This document shows, in pieces, positions 17,463 to 26,070 of a stretch of DNA of 64,000 nucleotides. The first letter of the stretch is position 1; each line of letters begins with the position of its first letter. The DNA comes from Hydrogenophaga sp. Its GTDB lineage: Bacteria > Pseudomonadota > Gammaproteobacteria > Burkholderiales > Burkholderiaceae_C. The stretch spans positions 186,001 through 250,000 of the forward strand of contig JAABQK010000002.1 of the NCBI GenBank assembly GCA_011391495.1. Direction: 5' to 3'. The notes beneath the pieces are model-generated. The model was not told the DNA's origin. It saw only the letters and a program-made list of their open reading frames with translations, and searched no databases. The position numbers and the translations under genes were made by a program.

Positions 17463-17499
17463 GATGCCCGCGACCCGTGTCGCGGGCATCGCTGTTTTT
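17463..17499 (+). terminator. Rho-independent terminator after DUF2853 gene
   Basis: A perfect 12-bp stem GATGCCCGCGAC / GTCGCGGGCATC around a CCGT loop, followed by GCTGTTTTT. It sits between convergent genes and serves the plus-strand transcript. Confidence 0.92.
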
Positions 17500-17550
17500 G
17501 GACCTGGGCCATGGAGGCGCGGGCTGGTCGATCGGACTCCAGCGCCCCGC

Positions 17551-18570
17551 TCAGGCCCGTTTCACGCGCCCGGAAGGCACCCGCTCCATCAGGTAACACA
17601 GGCAATCCTGGCGGACCACCCGTTCATCCAGCGTCAGCATGGCCGGCATGGCGGCGCGCCGGAGCCGCAGCACCCCGCCTTCGGTACTGAAAAACTCACT
17701 GGCGACATTCCTGCCCTCTTCATCGCGAACATCCAGCGGCATGTCGTGCCGGGTGCGACCGAAGACCGCACCGGCATCCAGCTCCCTGAAATTCATGTGA
17801 TCCAGCCGGGGATCGAAGCACACCTGGGCACCCTCATCCGCGAAGCTGAAACTCAGCTCCGGGCGCACGCGGACGATGCCCACGGAGTGGTACAGGTCCA
17901 GATCCTGCGCAGGCACCCCGTGGACGGGGAACTCGGCCAGTTCAAGTGCCGCGGTGATGAAACGGGCCGCTGCCTCGGCATTGGCGGGATGCCCGGGCTT
18001 GCCGCACTCCAGTGCCACCGCCGGCACGCGCGGCGCAAAAGACGCCGTCTGTGTGCCGGCCAGCCCGCGGAACCACACCACCGTGCGGGAAAACAGCCGA
18101 GCCAGATGCAGAGAGGCTGCATCCAGGCTGCAGACCACCCCATAGTGCGGGTTCAGTCCGGTGTTGTTGTGCAGATCGATCGCGGCGAACAGGTCGGATG
18201 CCATCACCAGCCGGTGCACTTGCGCCATCGCAGCGGCCTCGGGCGTCTGCGCATGTTCCACCGTGCCCGGCCAGACACGGTTGTAATCGGGCTGAGCGTC
18301 CAGCCGGCGCAGGCCGGCACGTGCTGCCTGCACATTGCCGACCAGCACCGTCATGGCGCGCGGCAGCGTCCTGCCGGCGTGTTCCCGCAGCACCTGCTGC
18401 AACCCGACCCAGCCCGAATCCTCGTTGCCATGCAGCAGCACCGAGACGAAAAGCGCCGGCACGCGGCGCCCGGGCAAGCGGATCAGGGTGGGACCGGGCA
18501 GGATCTGGTGCAGATCGCGGGCTGGCGTGTTCAGGAAGCCATCGGGCAAAGCGTCAAGTAACGTCAGCAT
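17551..18570 (-). CDS. Succinylglutamate desuccinylase/aspartoacylase-like zinc hydrolase (M14 family)
   Basis: A 339-residue AstE/AspA superfamily protein. Zinc ligands are visible as His47 and Glu50 (LLHGNED) and His134 (IDLHNN). These enzymes remove an acyl group from an amino acid or cleave a carboxy-terminal residue. Residues ~195-200 (ALECGKPG) match the conserved Glu-containing stretch. No other arginine-succinyltransferase genes are near, so AST-pathway function is unlikely. It lies 18 bases downstream of a GCS2-type ligase gene on the same strand and probably acts with it, for example making and unmaking an amide; this is inference. Confidence 0.82.
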   Translation of the reverse strand: MLTLLDALPDGFLNTPARDLHQILPGPTLIRLPGRRVPALFVSVLLHGNEDSGWVGLQQVLREHAGRTLPRAMTVLVGNVQAARAGLRRLDAQPDYNRVWPGTVEHAQTPEAAAMAQVHRLVMASDLFAAIDLHNNTGLNPHYGVVCSLDAASLHLARLFSRTVVWFRGLAGTQTASFAPRVPAVALECGKPGHPANAEAAARFITAALELAEFPVHGVPAQDLDLYHSVGIVRVRPELSFSFADEGAQVCFDPRLDHMNFRELDAGAVFGRTRHDMPLDVRDEEGRNVASEFFSTEGGVLRLRRAAMPAMLTLDERVVRQDCLCYLMERVPSGRVKRA

Positions 18571-18588
18571 GAAGAATGGCTGGGTGAA

Positions 18589-20019
18589 TCAGAGTGGCCA
18601 CTCGTGCACCGGCATGCCGCTGCGCTGGTGTTCGAGGTAATCGGCGGTGAGCCGGAACAGATCGGCGTGGCGCGCGTGGTGGGCGAGTTGCCAGGCGGCG
18701 CCATTGCGCCCGGTGCGCAGCCGCACGGCGATCACGTCGAGATAACGGTCGATGTCGTCCTCGTCGATGTCCTGCAGCCGCAAGCCCTCGCGCGCCAGAG
18801 GCAGCAGCGCTTCCAGCACGGCGGTGACCGGAAGCGTTCGCCCATCGAGCCAGGTGATGCGCGCGCCCAGCCCGTCGCGAGCCGCGCGGTAGAAGTTCTC
18901 CCGCACCTGCTCGAACGTGATGGCAGCCTCGGGAGCTTGCGCCCGTGTGGCCAGCAGGTGGACGACACCATAGTAGAAGGCTGCGTTGGCCATCATGTCG
19001 ATGATGCTCGGACCGGCTGGCATGACACGCTGTTCGATGCGCAAGTGGGGTTCTCCCCTCGCCTCGAAACCGATCAGCAGCCGGTTCCACCGCCACACAG
19101 TGCCGTTCTGCAGGCGCAGGTGAGCGTAGGCATCGGCAGGGGTGTCGCTCAACACGGGCAACAACACCGGAAAACGGGTGAGGTTGTCGGCGAAGATCTC
19201 GGTGGGGTCATCGCCCAGATAAGCGCGACCGAAAGTGACCCGCCGCCCGCCCGGTTGTGCACCATCACCACACTCCACCGCCTGCTCGAACAGCGGAATG
19301 CGCGTCTCGTGCCAGAGCCGGTGTCCGAACAGAAAAGGCGAGTTGGCCGACAGCGCCACGAGGGGCGCACTGAGCACCATCGACGCGTTGAGGTGACGCG
19401 CGATCTGCGACGCACCCACCTGCAGGTGCAGCTGAAAGGACGTCGTGGCTGCCTCCAGCATCACGTCGGCGTGCGTCGTGGCCAGATGATCCGTCGAACC
19501 GGTCATACCGTGGATGTCCAGCACGATCGGCCGCCCAGCGCGGGCGCGCAGGACCTCCCGGTTCAGCGCGACGTAGCGGTTCGATGGCGTCATGCTGCCC
19601 AGGTCGAGATCGCTCTCGCGCAGGGTCGGCAAGGTGCCGATGGCCATCACGGTGACCTCTTCGGCGTGCGCGGCAGCCATGCAGCGCGCCCAGGTACCGG
19701 ACAGCTCGGCCTCCATCCGCGAAAGCGCCTTGCCCTCGATGCGCTGCGGCGTGCTGTTGAGCTCGATGTTGAAGCGCGAGAGTTCCGGCACCACCAGGGG
19801 GTCTGCCAGGCGCTCCAGAAAACGCTGGTTGCAGGGCGCCGGAAAGTGGTGGCGGTCGATCAGCCAGGCCTCGAGCTCAAAACCCGCCACACGGCCACCA
19901 GAGACGAAGCCACCCTGCGCAAAGCGCTGCTGCGCAAGCCGGGTCTCTTCCTCCAGGCGCTGACGAAAGCGCCCAACGTCGTCGGGCGAAAAGCGCGTAG
20001 CGGAAATTTCCTGGCCCAT
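18589..20019 (-). CDS. Glutamate-cysteine ligase family protein (GCS2 / carboxylate-amine ligase type)
   Basis: A 476-residue protein of the GCS2 family. Conserved elements include GFELEAWLID (metal-binding Glu), the ELSRFNIELNSTP segment, a His-rich TFQLHLQVG-like strand (SFQLHLQVGAS) and RIEQRVMPAGPS. The family forms amide or gamma-glutamyl bonds using ATP. Whether this member makes gamma-glutamylcysteine or another product is unknown; the paired zinc hydrolase suggests a dedicated small pathway. The ATG at 20019 gives a normal N-terminus. Confidence 0.8.
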   Translation of the reverse strand: MGQEISATRFSPDDVGRFRQRLEEETRLAQQRFAQGGFVSGGRVAGFELEAWLIDRHHFPAPCNQRFLERLADPLVVPELSRFNIELNSTPQRIEGKALSRMEAELSGTWARCMAAAHAEEVTVMAIGTLPTLRESDLDLGSMTPSNRYVALNREVLRARAGRPIVLDIHGMTGSTDHLATTHADVMLEAATTSFQLHLQVGASQIARHLNASMVLSAPLVALSANSPFLFGHRLWHETRIPLFEQAVECGDGAQPGGRRVTFGRAYLGDDPTEIFADNLTRFPVLLPVLSDTPADAYAHLRLQNGTVWRWNRLLIGFEARGEPHLRIEQRVMPAGPSIIDMMANAAFYYGVVHLLATRAQAPEAAITFEQVRENFYRAARDGLGARITWLDGRTLPVTAVLEALLPLAREGLRLQDIDEDDIDRYLDVIAVRLRTGRNGAAWQLAHHARHADLFRLTADYLEHQRSGMPVHEWPL

Positions 20020-20307
20020 AAGCGTGGTGAAGGCGTCCCCGGCATCCTCAACGATGCTGCGCGACGACTATATCGGAATCCGACCTATGGACTTCTGCGC
20101 CAATTGCACGGTCGACACCCAGAATTAGAAGGTGCTTGGTCACATCTTTGCGGTGCATTGCTTTCAAGGATTCGACCTCGCGACGATCGCAAAACCTGTC
20201 TGGCAGGAGACTCGCCAGTGAACTGGGGTGACCGCCATTCCCTGGATTGCCAGGAAAACAAGCCACCAACACTCAGAGATGAACCACTGCTTTGATCAAA
20301 GCAACAG
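20020..20307. other. Intergenic, no gene recognised
   Basis: About 290 bases between the exosortase stop and the GCS2 gene start. The composition appears less GC-rich than the neighbouring housekeeping DNA. A 74-codon minus-strand frame (20048-20272) lacks any recognisable feature and is not called. Confidence 0.5.
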
Positions 20308-21921
20308 CTACCACAGTGACCAGCTTCCGGTCGTCAAGACGTAGACCGAGAGCAGCCCGTTGGTCGTCGCATGTGCAACGAATGCATCGGCAACATTGTT
20401 GCGATAGAGTCGAACCAGTCCGTATGCGATTCCTGCGAGCAGACCCGCTATCCACGCGCTGTGAAGCAGGCCAAACAGGATTGACGACACGGCAAACGCG
20501 AGCCACGGGAAGCGCGTCCATCCGTTCACGCTTCGGTCAGTGCCCAGCCATTCGAACAGATAGCCTCTAAAGGCAAGCTCCTCGGCAAGTGGCACGGTGA
20601 GCACAGCACCCATGGTTCTGAACACCAACCAAGCGATCAGCAAGCCGGAAGGTATCTCATGCAGGTGCTCGTCTGTCATGGCACTTGCAACGGGATCGTC
20701 TGGAACCATCAGCAACCAGAGCAGGAATACCAACACACCAACTGCTACCGCAAACCCGGTGACGCGGAATGGAATGGTGCGAAAGTGCCGCCAGAGAAGG
20801 GCCAAAGCGCACGCGGTGAGAACCACCCGTAGCGGATACCACCAGTCAACCTTGACTGTCATGGCTGAGGTGATGAGTGTTGCCGACAGCAGCACAACCA
20901 GCGGGATCAGCAGCGCCATTCTGAAGTTGATCGGTTGTGCGCTCGATGTTTGAGAAGAGCGGCTGAACATCGCGCTGCTGTGCGCCAGAAGCAAGATGCA
21001 GGCTGTGACCAGAACGAAACTGATCCAGCCGGCCATACTGTGAAACCCGCCCAGTGCCAGTTCTGGCGAAATCTCGGTACCGATACCAATCAACGCTGCG
21101 ATCCGGAAGATGTTGAAAACCCAGATCGCGGCCACGCCCAACGGCAACAAAAGCAAAGCCTGTGGAAAGCGGAAATCCTGCCAGAAGATGATCAGGTAGA
21201 ACCCGGTGAATATCAGCACCAGGCCAATGCCTTCGTAGCCGGAGCACACGGCTGCAATCTCAACCACGAAGTCGCCCACCCCGAGAATGCGTTGCTGCGG
21301 GTCGACAACGATATCGGCGTAAAACAGTTGAAGCAACGAGGTCGCCGCGTTGAAAGTGCCTCCGCTCAATGGATCCCATAGACCTTGAGTAACCAGCGTG
21401 AAGCTCCAGGTCAGCACGGCAACAGCGCAGGCAAAACCAATGGTGATTGCCTCTTCCCGCGCAAATCGGAGCCACCATCCGATCGGTGCGATCGTGTGCA
21501 GCCAAAGTACGGCGACAAACGCCAGCGAGGCCAACCAGAACAAGGGCAGAGGAAATGCAGGCCCATCCCAACGGCTGGCTGCCGTCGAAAAGATCAGGTA
21601 GGTCAGGACAAAGAACAGCAGGTAGGTACTGAGTTGCAGCGAGAGCCACAAACGGTAACGATGCCCATCAGCGGCCTGATGCAGCTGCAGGCTCCAGTGC
21701 TTCAGTCTCGGGCCCAGCGCCACCAGCAAGGCGACGGCCCAGATGAACAAGATTTTTGATGCAGCACCTGCTTGCCCCAGCCACGCGTAACCGCTGGCAG
21801 CGTGCGGTTCTGGCAATGTCGAGGCGTCAAATGCGACAGAGATTGTCAATGCCTGGACAACAATCAGCAAAACCAGCAGGCAAAGGCGGGCGGTGGTGGT
21901 TCGTATCGGCGAAGCATCCAT
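20308..21921 (-). CDS. xrtE: Exosortase E / CPBP-protease fusion (VPEID-CTERM system)
   Basis: A 537-residue polytopic membrane protein with two enzyme modules. The N-terminal half (~1-315) is an exosortase with the candidate catalytic triad Cys226 (AAVCSGYEG), Arg273 (NIFRIAALI) and His294 (FHSMAGW). The C-terminal half (~335-537) is a CPBP/CAAX-like intramembrane protease with Glu447-Glu448 and Arg452 (EELAFRG), His487 (FGLLHS) and His517/Asn521 (HATTN). This architecture is the exosortase E/protease fusion of the VPEID-CTERM system. The expected job is to cleave, and perhaps transfer, a C-terminally tagged exported protein. ATG at 21921 is preferred over a TTG at 21972. The putative substrate gene lies 91 bases upstream on the same strand. 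Confidence 0.9.
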   Translation of the reverse strand: MDASPIRTTTARLCLLVLLIVVQALTISVAFDASTLPEPHAASGYAWLGQAGAASKILFIWAVALLVALGPRLKHWSLQLHQAADGHRYRLWLSLQLSTYLLFFVLTYLIFSTAASRWDGPAFPLPLFWLASLAFVAVLWLHTIAPIGWWLRFAREEAITIGFACAVAVLTWSFTLVTQGLWDPLSGGTFNAATSLLQLFYADIVVDPQQRILGVGDFVVEIAAVCSGYEGIGLVLIFTGFYLIIFWQDFRFPQALLLLPLGVAAIWVFNIFRIAALIGIGTEISPELALGGFHSMAGWISFVLVTACILLLAHSSAMFSRSSQTSSAQPINFRMALLIPLVVLLSATLITSAMTVKVDWWYPLRVVLTACALALLWRHFRTIPFRVTGFAVAVGVLVFLLWLLMVPDDPVASAMTDEHLHEIPSGLLIAWLVFRTMGAVLTVPLAEELAFRGYLFEWLGTDRSVNGWTRFPWLAFAVSSILFGLLHSAWIAGLLAGIAYGLVRLYRNNVADAFVAHATTNGLLSVYVLTTGSWSLW

Positions 21922-22012
21922 CTCAGAGAGGCCCGTTGCAAAACGGATGCCGGATTGGGAATGTCTGCTCAACCGGCCGAGGGAAACGGCCAGTTGGCAA
22001 AGGGAGACCGAA

Positions 22013-22285
22013 TCAGCGCGTGCGGCGCTTTTCGCGAATCAGGCCGCCCACGGCGAGGGTCAGCCCGAGTGCCATCACTGCCATGCTGCCGTCGAGTTCC
22101 GGAACTGCACGCACAGATGTCGAAGGAGACGGGCTCTGGGGGTGCTGAGAGGCGTGATAGGTCTGAAACCATTGGATCAACTGGGTAAACCAGCTACCAG
22201 ACTGCTCCCTGGATCCGCTTTGAGCCAATGCATTTCCGGACAGAAGCAGCGCGAATACCAGTGCCGTAAGAGTTTTGCGTGCCAT
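22013..22285 (-). CDS. VPEID-CTERM sorting-signal protein (putative exosortase E substrate)
   Basis: A 90-residue exported protein. The signal peptide is residues 1-21 (ALA cleavage before Gln22). The mature part is short, Ser/Gln/Pro-rich and low in complexity (~22-59). The C-terminus has the tripartite sorting signal: VPELD at 61-65, a hydrophobic helix ~67-83 and a basic tail EKRRTR. The motif differs from VPEID only by Ile to Leu. AGAGGAT stands seven bases before the ATG at 22285. It is adjacent to and upstream of the exosortase fusion, on the same strand, as expected for a dedicated enzyme-substrate pair. The cellular role of the protein is unknown. Confidence 0.85.
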   Translation of the reverse strand: MARKTLTALVFALLLSGNALAQSGSREQSGSWFTQLIQWFQTYHASQHPQSPSPSTSVRAVPELDGSMAVMALGLTLAVGGLIREKRRTR

Positions 22286-22478
22286 GGATGATCCTCTTGG
22301 GAAATGTGAAAGTTCAGACAAGCACCCGGTCTGTATCGAGTTGTTACATTATGCCCCCAACGGGTTTACGATATGGATCAAAAGCTCGACCTCGTTACAA
22401 GTTTTTGAGTTTTCGTGACGCTTGACTCGGAGCCGATTGAAATGGGTCGTGTGCTCACACCAGTGCGGGGGGAACAAA

Positions 22479-22519
22479 AAATCAACAAGTGCGACGACAG
22501 CAGGTCATTGCACCTGCTG
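22479..22519 (-). terminator. Possible terminator after lpdA
   Basis: On the minus strand an 8-bp perfect stem CAGCAGGT / ACCTGCTG (22498-22519) with a 6-base loop is followed about 17 bases later by a run of six Ts. The gap makes it a non-classical terminator. Confidence 0.35.
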
Positions 22520-22557
22520 ACCTCCTGCTCGGTGACTCGACCCAATTCGCGTAACCA

Positions 22558-24387
22558 CTATTTCCGGGCCGGTGGCAGGTCGGTACAAGACCCGTGCGCC
22601 ACCTCCGCCGCCATGCCAATGCTCTCGCCCAGTGTCGGGTGCGGATGGATGGTCTTGCCGATGTCCACCGCGTCGGCGCCCATCTCGATCGCCAGCGCGA
22701 TCTCGCCAATCATGTCGCCCGCGTGGGTGCCGACCATGCCGCCGCCCAGGATCTTGCCGTGGCCGTGCGCTTCCGGGCTGTCGTCGAACAGCAGCTTGGT
22801 CACGCCTTCGTCGCGGCCATTCGCAATCGCGCGGCCGGAAGCCGTCCAGGGGAACAGGCCCTTCTTGACCTTGATGCCTTGCGCCTTGGCCTGGTCTTCG
22901 GTGAGGCCCACCCAGGCCACCTCGGGGTCGGTGTAGGCCACGCTGGGGATCACGCGTGCGTTGAAGGCGGCCGCGGCCAGCTCCTTGTTGCCCTGCAGTT
23001 CGCCGGCGATGACTTCCGCCGCCACGTGCGCCTCGTGCACCGCCTTGTGCGCCAGCATGGGCTGGCCCACGATGTCGCCGATGGCGAAGATGTGCGGCAC
23101 GTTGGTGCGCATCTGGATATCGACGTTGATGAAGCCCCGGTCGGTCACGGCCACGCCAGCCTTGTCGGCGGCGATCTTCTTGCCGTTGGGCGTGCGGCCC
23201 ACGGCTTGCAGCACCAGGTCGTACACCTGCGGCGCCGGGGCGGTACCGCCCTCTTCCGCTGGCGCAAACGTCACCTCAATGCCTTCGGGTGTGGCCCTGG
23301 CCCCCACCGTCTTGGTCTTGAGCATGATGTTGTCGAAGCGCTTGGCGTTCATCTTCTGCCAGATCTTGACCAAGTCGCGGTCGGCTCCCTGCATCAGGCC
23401 GTCGAGCATTTCCACCACGTCCAGGCGGGCGCCCAGCGTGCTGTAGACGGTGCCCATTTCCAGACCGATGATGCCGCCGCCCAGGATCAGCATGCGCTTG
23501 GGCACTTCTTTCAAGGCCAGAGCGCCGGTGCTGTCCACCACGCGCGGATCGTCGGGCATGAAGGGCAGGCGCACCGCCTGCGAGCCGGCGGCGATGATGC
23601 ACTTCTTGAACACCACGACCTTCTTGCTGCCGGTCTTCTCCTGGCCAGTGCCGGTGGTCTCTTCCACTTCCACATGGTTGGGACCGACAAAGGCGCCGTA
23701 GCCGCGCACGGTGGTGACCTTGCGCATCTTGGCCATCGCTGCCAGGCCGCCGGTGAGCTTGTTGATGACCTTTTCCTTGTGGCCACGCAGCTTGTCCACG
23801 TTGACCGAGGGCGCGCCAAAGTCCACGCCCAGATCGGCCATGTGGCTGACTTCGTCCATCACCGCCGCCACGTGCAGCAGCGCCTTGGACGGGATGCAAC
23901 CCACGTTCAGGCACACGCCACCCAACTGGGCGTAACGCTCGACCAGCACAACCTTCAGGCCGAGGTCGGCCGCGCGGAACGCGGCCGAGTAGCCACCCGG
24001 GCCGGCACCGAGCACAAGCAGGTCGCACTCAAGATCAGCGTTGCCGCCGAAGCTGACAGCGGTGGGAGCCACGACCGGAGCGGCAGCAGCGGGTGCCGGC
24101 GCAGCAGCTGCGGGCGCTGCGGCTGGAGCGGCAGGAGTACCGACAGCGCCCTCACCTTCCAGGACCAGCACCACCGAGCCCTGCTTGACCTTGTCGCCCA
24201 GCTTGACCTTGAGCTCCTTCACCACGCCGGCGTGCGACGAGGGAATTTCCATCGAGGCCTTGTCGGACTCCACGGTGATCAGGCTTTGCTCAGCCTTGAC
24301 GGTGTCGCCGGGTTTGACCAGCAACTCGATGACCGCGACCTCGTCGAAGTCGCCAATGTCGGGAACCTGGATATCAATGACTGCCAT
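22558..24387 (-). CDS. lpdA: Dihydrolipoyl dehydrogenase (PDH E3) with N-terminal lipoyl domain
   Basis: A 609-residue E3 of pyruvate dehydrogenase, re-oxidising dihydrolipoamide with NAD+. Residues 1-80 form a lipoyl domain (lipoyl-lysine Lys43 in ESDKASME), then an Ala/Pro linker (~85-112), then the flavoprotein: FAD motif GAGPGG (~128), redox disulfide Cys159/Cys164 (GGVCLNVGC), an NAD-binding [10 protein letters not shown] motif and the C-terminal active-site HPHPTLGES. It lies 12 bases downstream of aceF. The fused lipoyl domain is known in several betaproteobacteria and Neisseria. Confidence 0.96.
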   Translation of the reverse strand: MAVIDIQVPDIGDFDEVAVIELLVKPGDTVKAEQSLITVESDKASMEIPSSHAGVVKELKVKLGDKVKQGSVVLVLEGEGAVGTPAAPAAAPAAAAPAPAAAAPVVAPTAVSFGGNADLECDLLVLGAGPGGYSAAFRAADLGLKVVLVERYAQLGGVCLNVGCIPSKALLHVAAVMDEVSHMADLGVDFGAPSVNVDKLRGHKEKVINKLTGGLAAMAKMRKVTTVRGYGAFVGPNHVEVEETTGTGQEKTGSKKVVVFKKCIIAAGSQAVRLPFMPDDPRVVDSTGALALKEVPKRMLILGGGIIGLEMGTVYSTLGARLDVVEMLDGLMQGADRDLVKIWQKMNAKRFDNIMLKTKTVGARATPEGIEVTFAPAEEGGTAPAPQVYDLVLQAVGRTPNGKKIAADKAGVAVTDRGFINVDIQMRTNVPHIFAIGDIVGQPMLAHKAVHEAHVAAEVIAGELQGNKELAAAAFNARVIPSVAYTDPEVAWVGLTEDQAKAQGIKVKKGLFPWTASGRAIANGRDEGVTKLLFDDSPEAHGHGKILGGGMVGTHAGDMIGEIALAIEMGADAVDIGKTIHPHPTLGESIGMAAEVAHGSCTDLPPARK

Positions 24388-24399
24388 GGTCCGGTTCCT

Positions 24400-26052
24400 T
24401 TAGAGCAGCACCCGGCGGAAGTCGCCGAGGATCTGGCCGAGGTAGGCGTTGAAGCGGGCCGCAGCGGCGCCGTCGATCACGCGGTGGTCCCAGGTCAGGC
24501 TGAGAGGCAGCATCAGGCGCGGCACGAACTGCTTGCCGTCCCACACCGGTTCCATGTTGCTCTTGCAGACACCGAGGATGGCCACTTCGGGCGCGTTGAT
24601 GATGGGCGTGAAATACCGGCCACCGATGCCCCCCAGCGACGAGATGGTGAAGGTGGCACCGCTCATTTCGGCCGGGCTCAACTTGCCGTCGCGCGCCTTC
24701 TTGGCGAGCTCACCCATTTCCTGGCTGATCTGCAGCACGCCCTTTTTGTCGGCGTCCTTGATCACGGGGACCATCAGGCCGTTGGGCGTGTCGGCGGCGA
24801 AGCCGATGTGCCAGTACTGCTTGTAGACCAGCGTGTCGCCGTCGATCGAGCTGTTGAACTCGGGGAATTTCTTGAGCGCGGCCACCGATGCCTTGATCAG
24901 GAAAGCCAGCATCGTGACCTTGACGCCGCTCTTCTCGTTTTCCTTGTTGGTGGAGACGCGGAAAGCTTCGAGGTCGGTGATGTCGGCGTCGTCGTGGTTG
25001 GTGACGGCCGGGATCATGACCGCGTTGCGCAACAGGTTGGCACCGCTGATCTTCTTGATGCGGCCCATCTCCTTGCGCTCGATGGGGCCGAACTTGGCGA
25101 AGTCGACCTTGGGCCAGGGAATCAGGCCCAGCTCGGAGCCGCCACCACCGGTGGAGGCCGGCGCTTTGGCGGCCTGAGCCCTGGTCTGCACCGCACCGGC
25201 CATGACCGACTTGGTGAAGCCCTGCACGTCGTCCAGCGTGATGCGGCCCTTGGGGCCTTTGCCCTGCACTTCTTCCAGCGGCACGCCGAGTTCGCGGGCG
25301 AACTTGCGCACCGAGGGCGAGGCGTGCGGCAGGCCGAGAGGGCCAGCGGTCGGGTTGTGCGCAGGTGCGGCTGTCGCGGACACCGTGGCGGCCGCCGGAG
25401 CAGCCACGGCTGCAGCGGCGGCTGGTGCTGCCACCGGTGCAGCGGTAGCAAGCGTCGGAGCGGTAGCACCAGCGGCGCCTTCCAGGATCGCCAGCAGGTC
25501 ACCGATGTTGACCGTGTCGCCGACCTTGACCGTGAGTTCCTTGAGCACGCCAGCGTGCGACGAAGGGATCTCCATCGAGGCCTTGTCGGACTCGACCGTG
25601 ATCAGGCTCTGTTCGACCTTGATGGTGTCGCCGGGTTTGACGAACACCTCAATGACGGCGACGTCCTTGAAGTCCCCGATGTCGGGCACGAAGACCTGCA
25701 CCGGACCCGAAGCCGCGGGTGCGGCTGCAGCCACCGGAGCAGCGGCAGGAGCCGCCACCGGTGCGGGTGCAGCGGCAGCCGGAGCGGCCGCGGGTGCCGG
25801 GACAGCGGCATCACCAGCAGCTTCCACCACCAGCACGACCGAACCTTCTTTCACCTTGTCGCCCAGGGCGACGCGCAGCTCCTTCACCACGCCAGCGGTG
25901 CTGGAGGGGATTTCCATCGAGGCCTTGTCGGACTCGACCGTGATCAGCGACTGCTCGGCCTTCACCGTGTCGCCGGGTTTGACCAGCAGTTCAATGACCG
26001 CCACCTCATCAAAGTCACCGATGTCCGGGACCTTCACTTCAACCAGTGCCAT
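24400..26052 (-). CDS. aceF: Pyruvate dehydrogenase E2, dihydrolipoyllysine-residue acetyltransferase
   Basis: A 550-residue E2 core of pyruvate dehydrogenase. Two lipoyl domains (lipoyl-lysines Lys43 and Lys157, both ESDKASM) are joined by Ala/Pro-rich linkers. The peripheral subunit-binding domain follows (~240-280; HASPSVRKFAREL). The catalytic domain ends with the active-site motif SLTWDHRVIDGA. It transfers acetyl from lipoamide to CoA. It lies 18 bases downstream of aceE and 12 upstream of lpdA. Confidence 0.97.
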   Translation of the reverse strand: MALVEVKVPDIGDFDEVAVIELLVKPGDTVKAEQSLITVESDKASMEIPSSTAGVVKELRVALGDKVKEGSVVLVVEAAGDAAVPAPAAAPAAAAPAPVAAPAAAPVAAAAPAASGPVQVFVPDIGDFKDVAVIEVFVKPGDTIKVEQSLITVESDKASMEIPSSHAGVLKELTVKVGDTVNIGDLLAILEGAAGATAPTLATAAPVAAPAAAAAVAAPAAATVSATAAPAHNPTAGPLGLPHASPSVRKFARELGVPLEEVQGKGPKGRITLDDVQGFTKSVMAGAVQTRAQAAKAPASTGGGGSELGLIPWPKVDFAKFGPIERKEMGRIKKISGANLLRNAVMIPAVTNHDDADITDLEAFRVSTNKENEKSGVKVTMLAFLIKASVAALKKFPEFNSSIDGDTLVYKQYWHIGFAADTPNGLMVPVIKDADKKGVLQISQEMGELAKKARDGKLSPAEMSGATFTISSLGGIGGRYFTPIINAPEVAILGVCKSNMEPVWDGKQFVPRLMLPLSLTWDHRVIDGAAAARFNAYLGQILGDFRRVLL

Positions 26053-26070
26053 GTTCTTGTCTCCGGAAAT

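Noticed and set aside
20048-20272. A 74-codon minus-strand frame next to the exosortase gene
   Set aside because: No signal peptide, tag motif, ribosome-binding site or recognisable family; not called as a second substrate.
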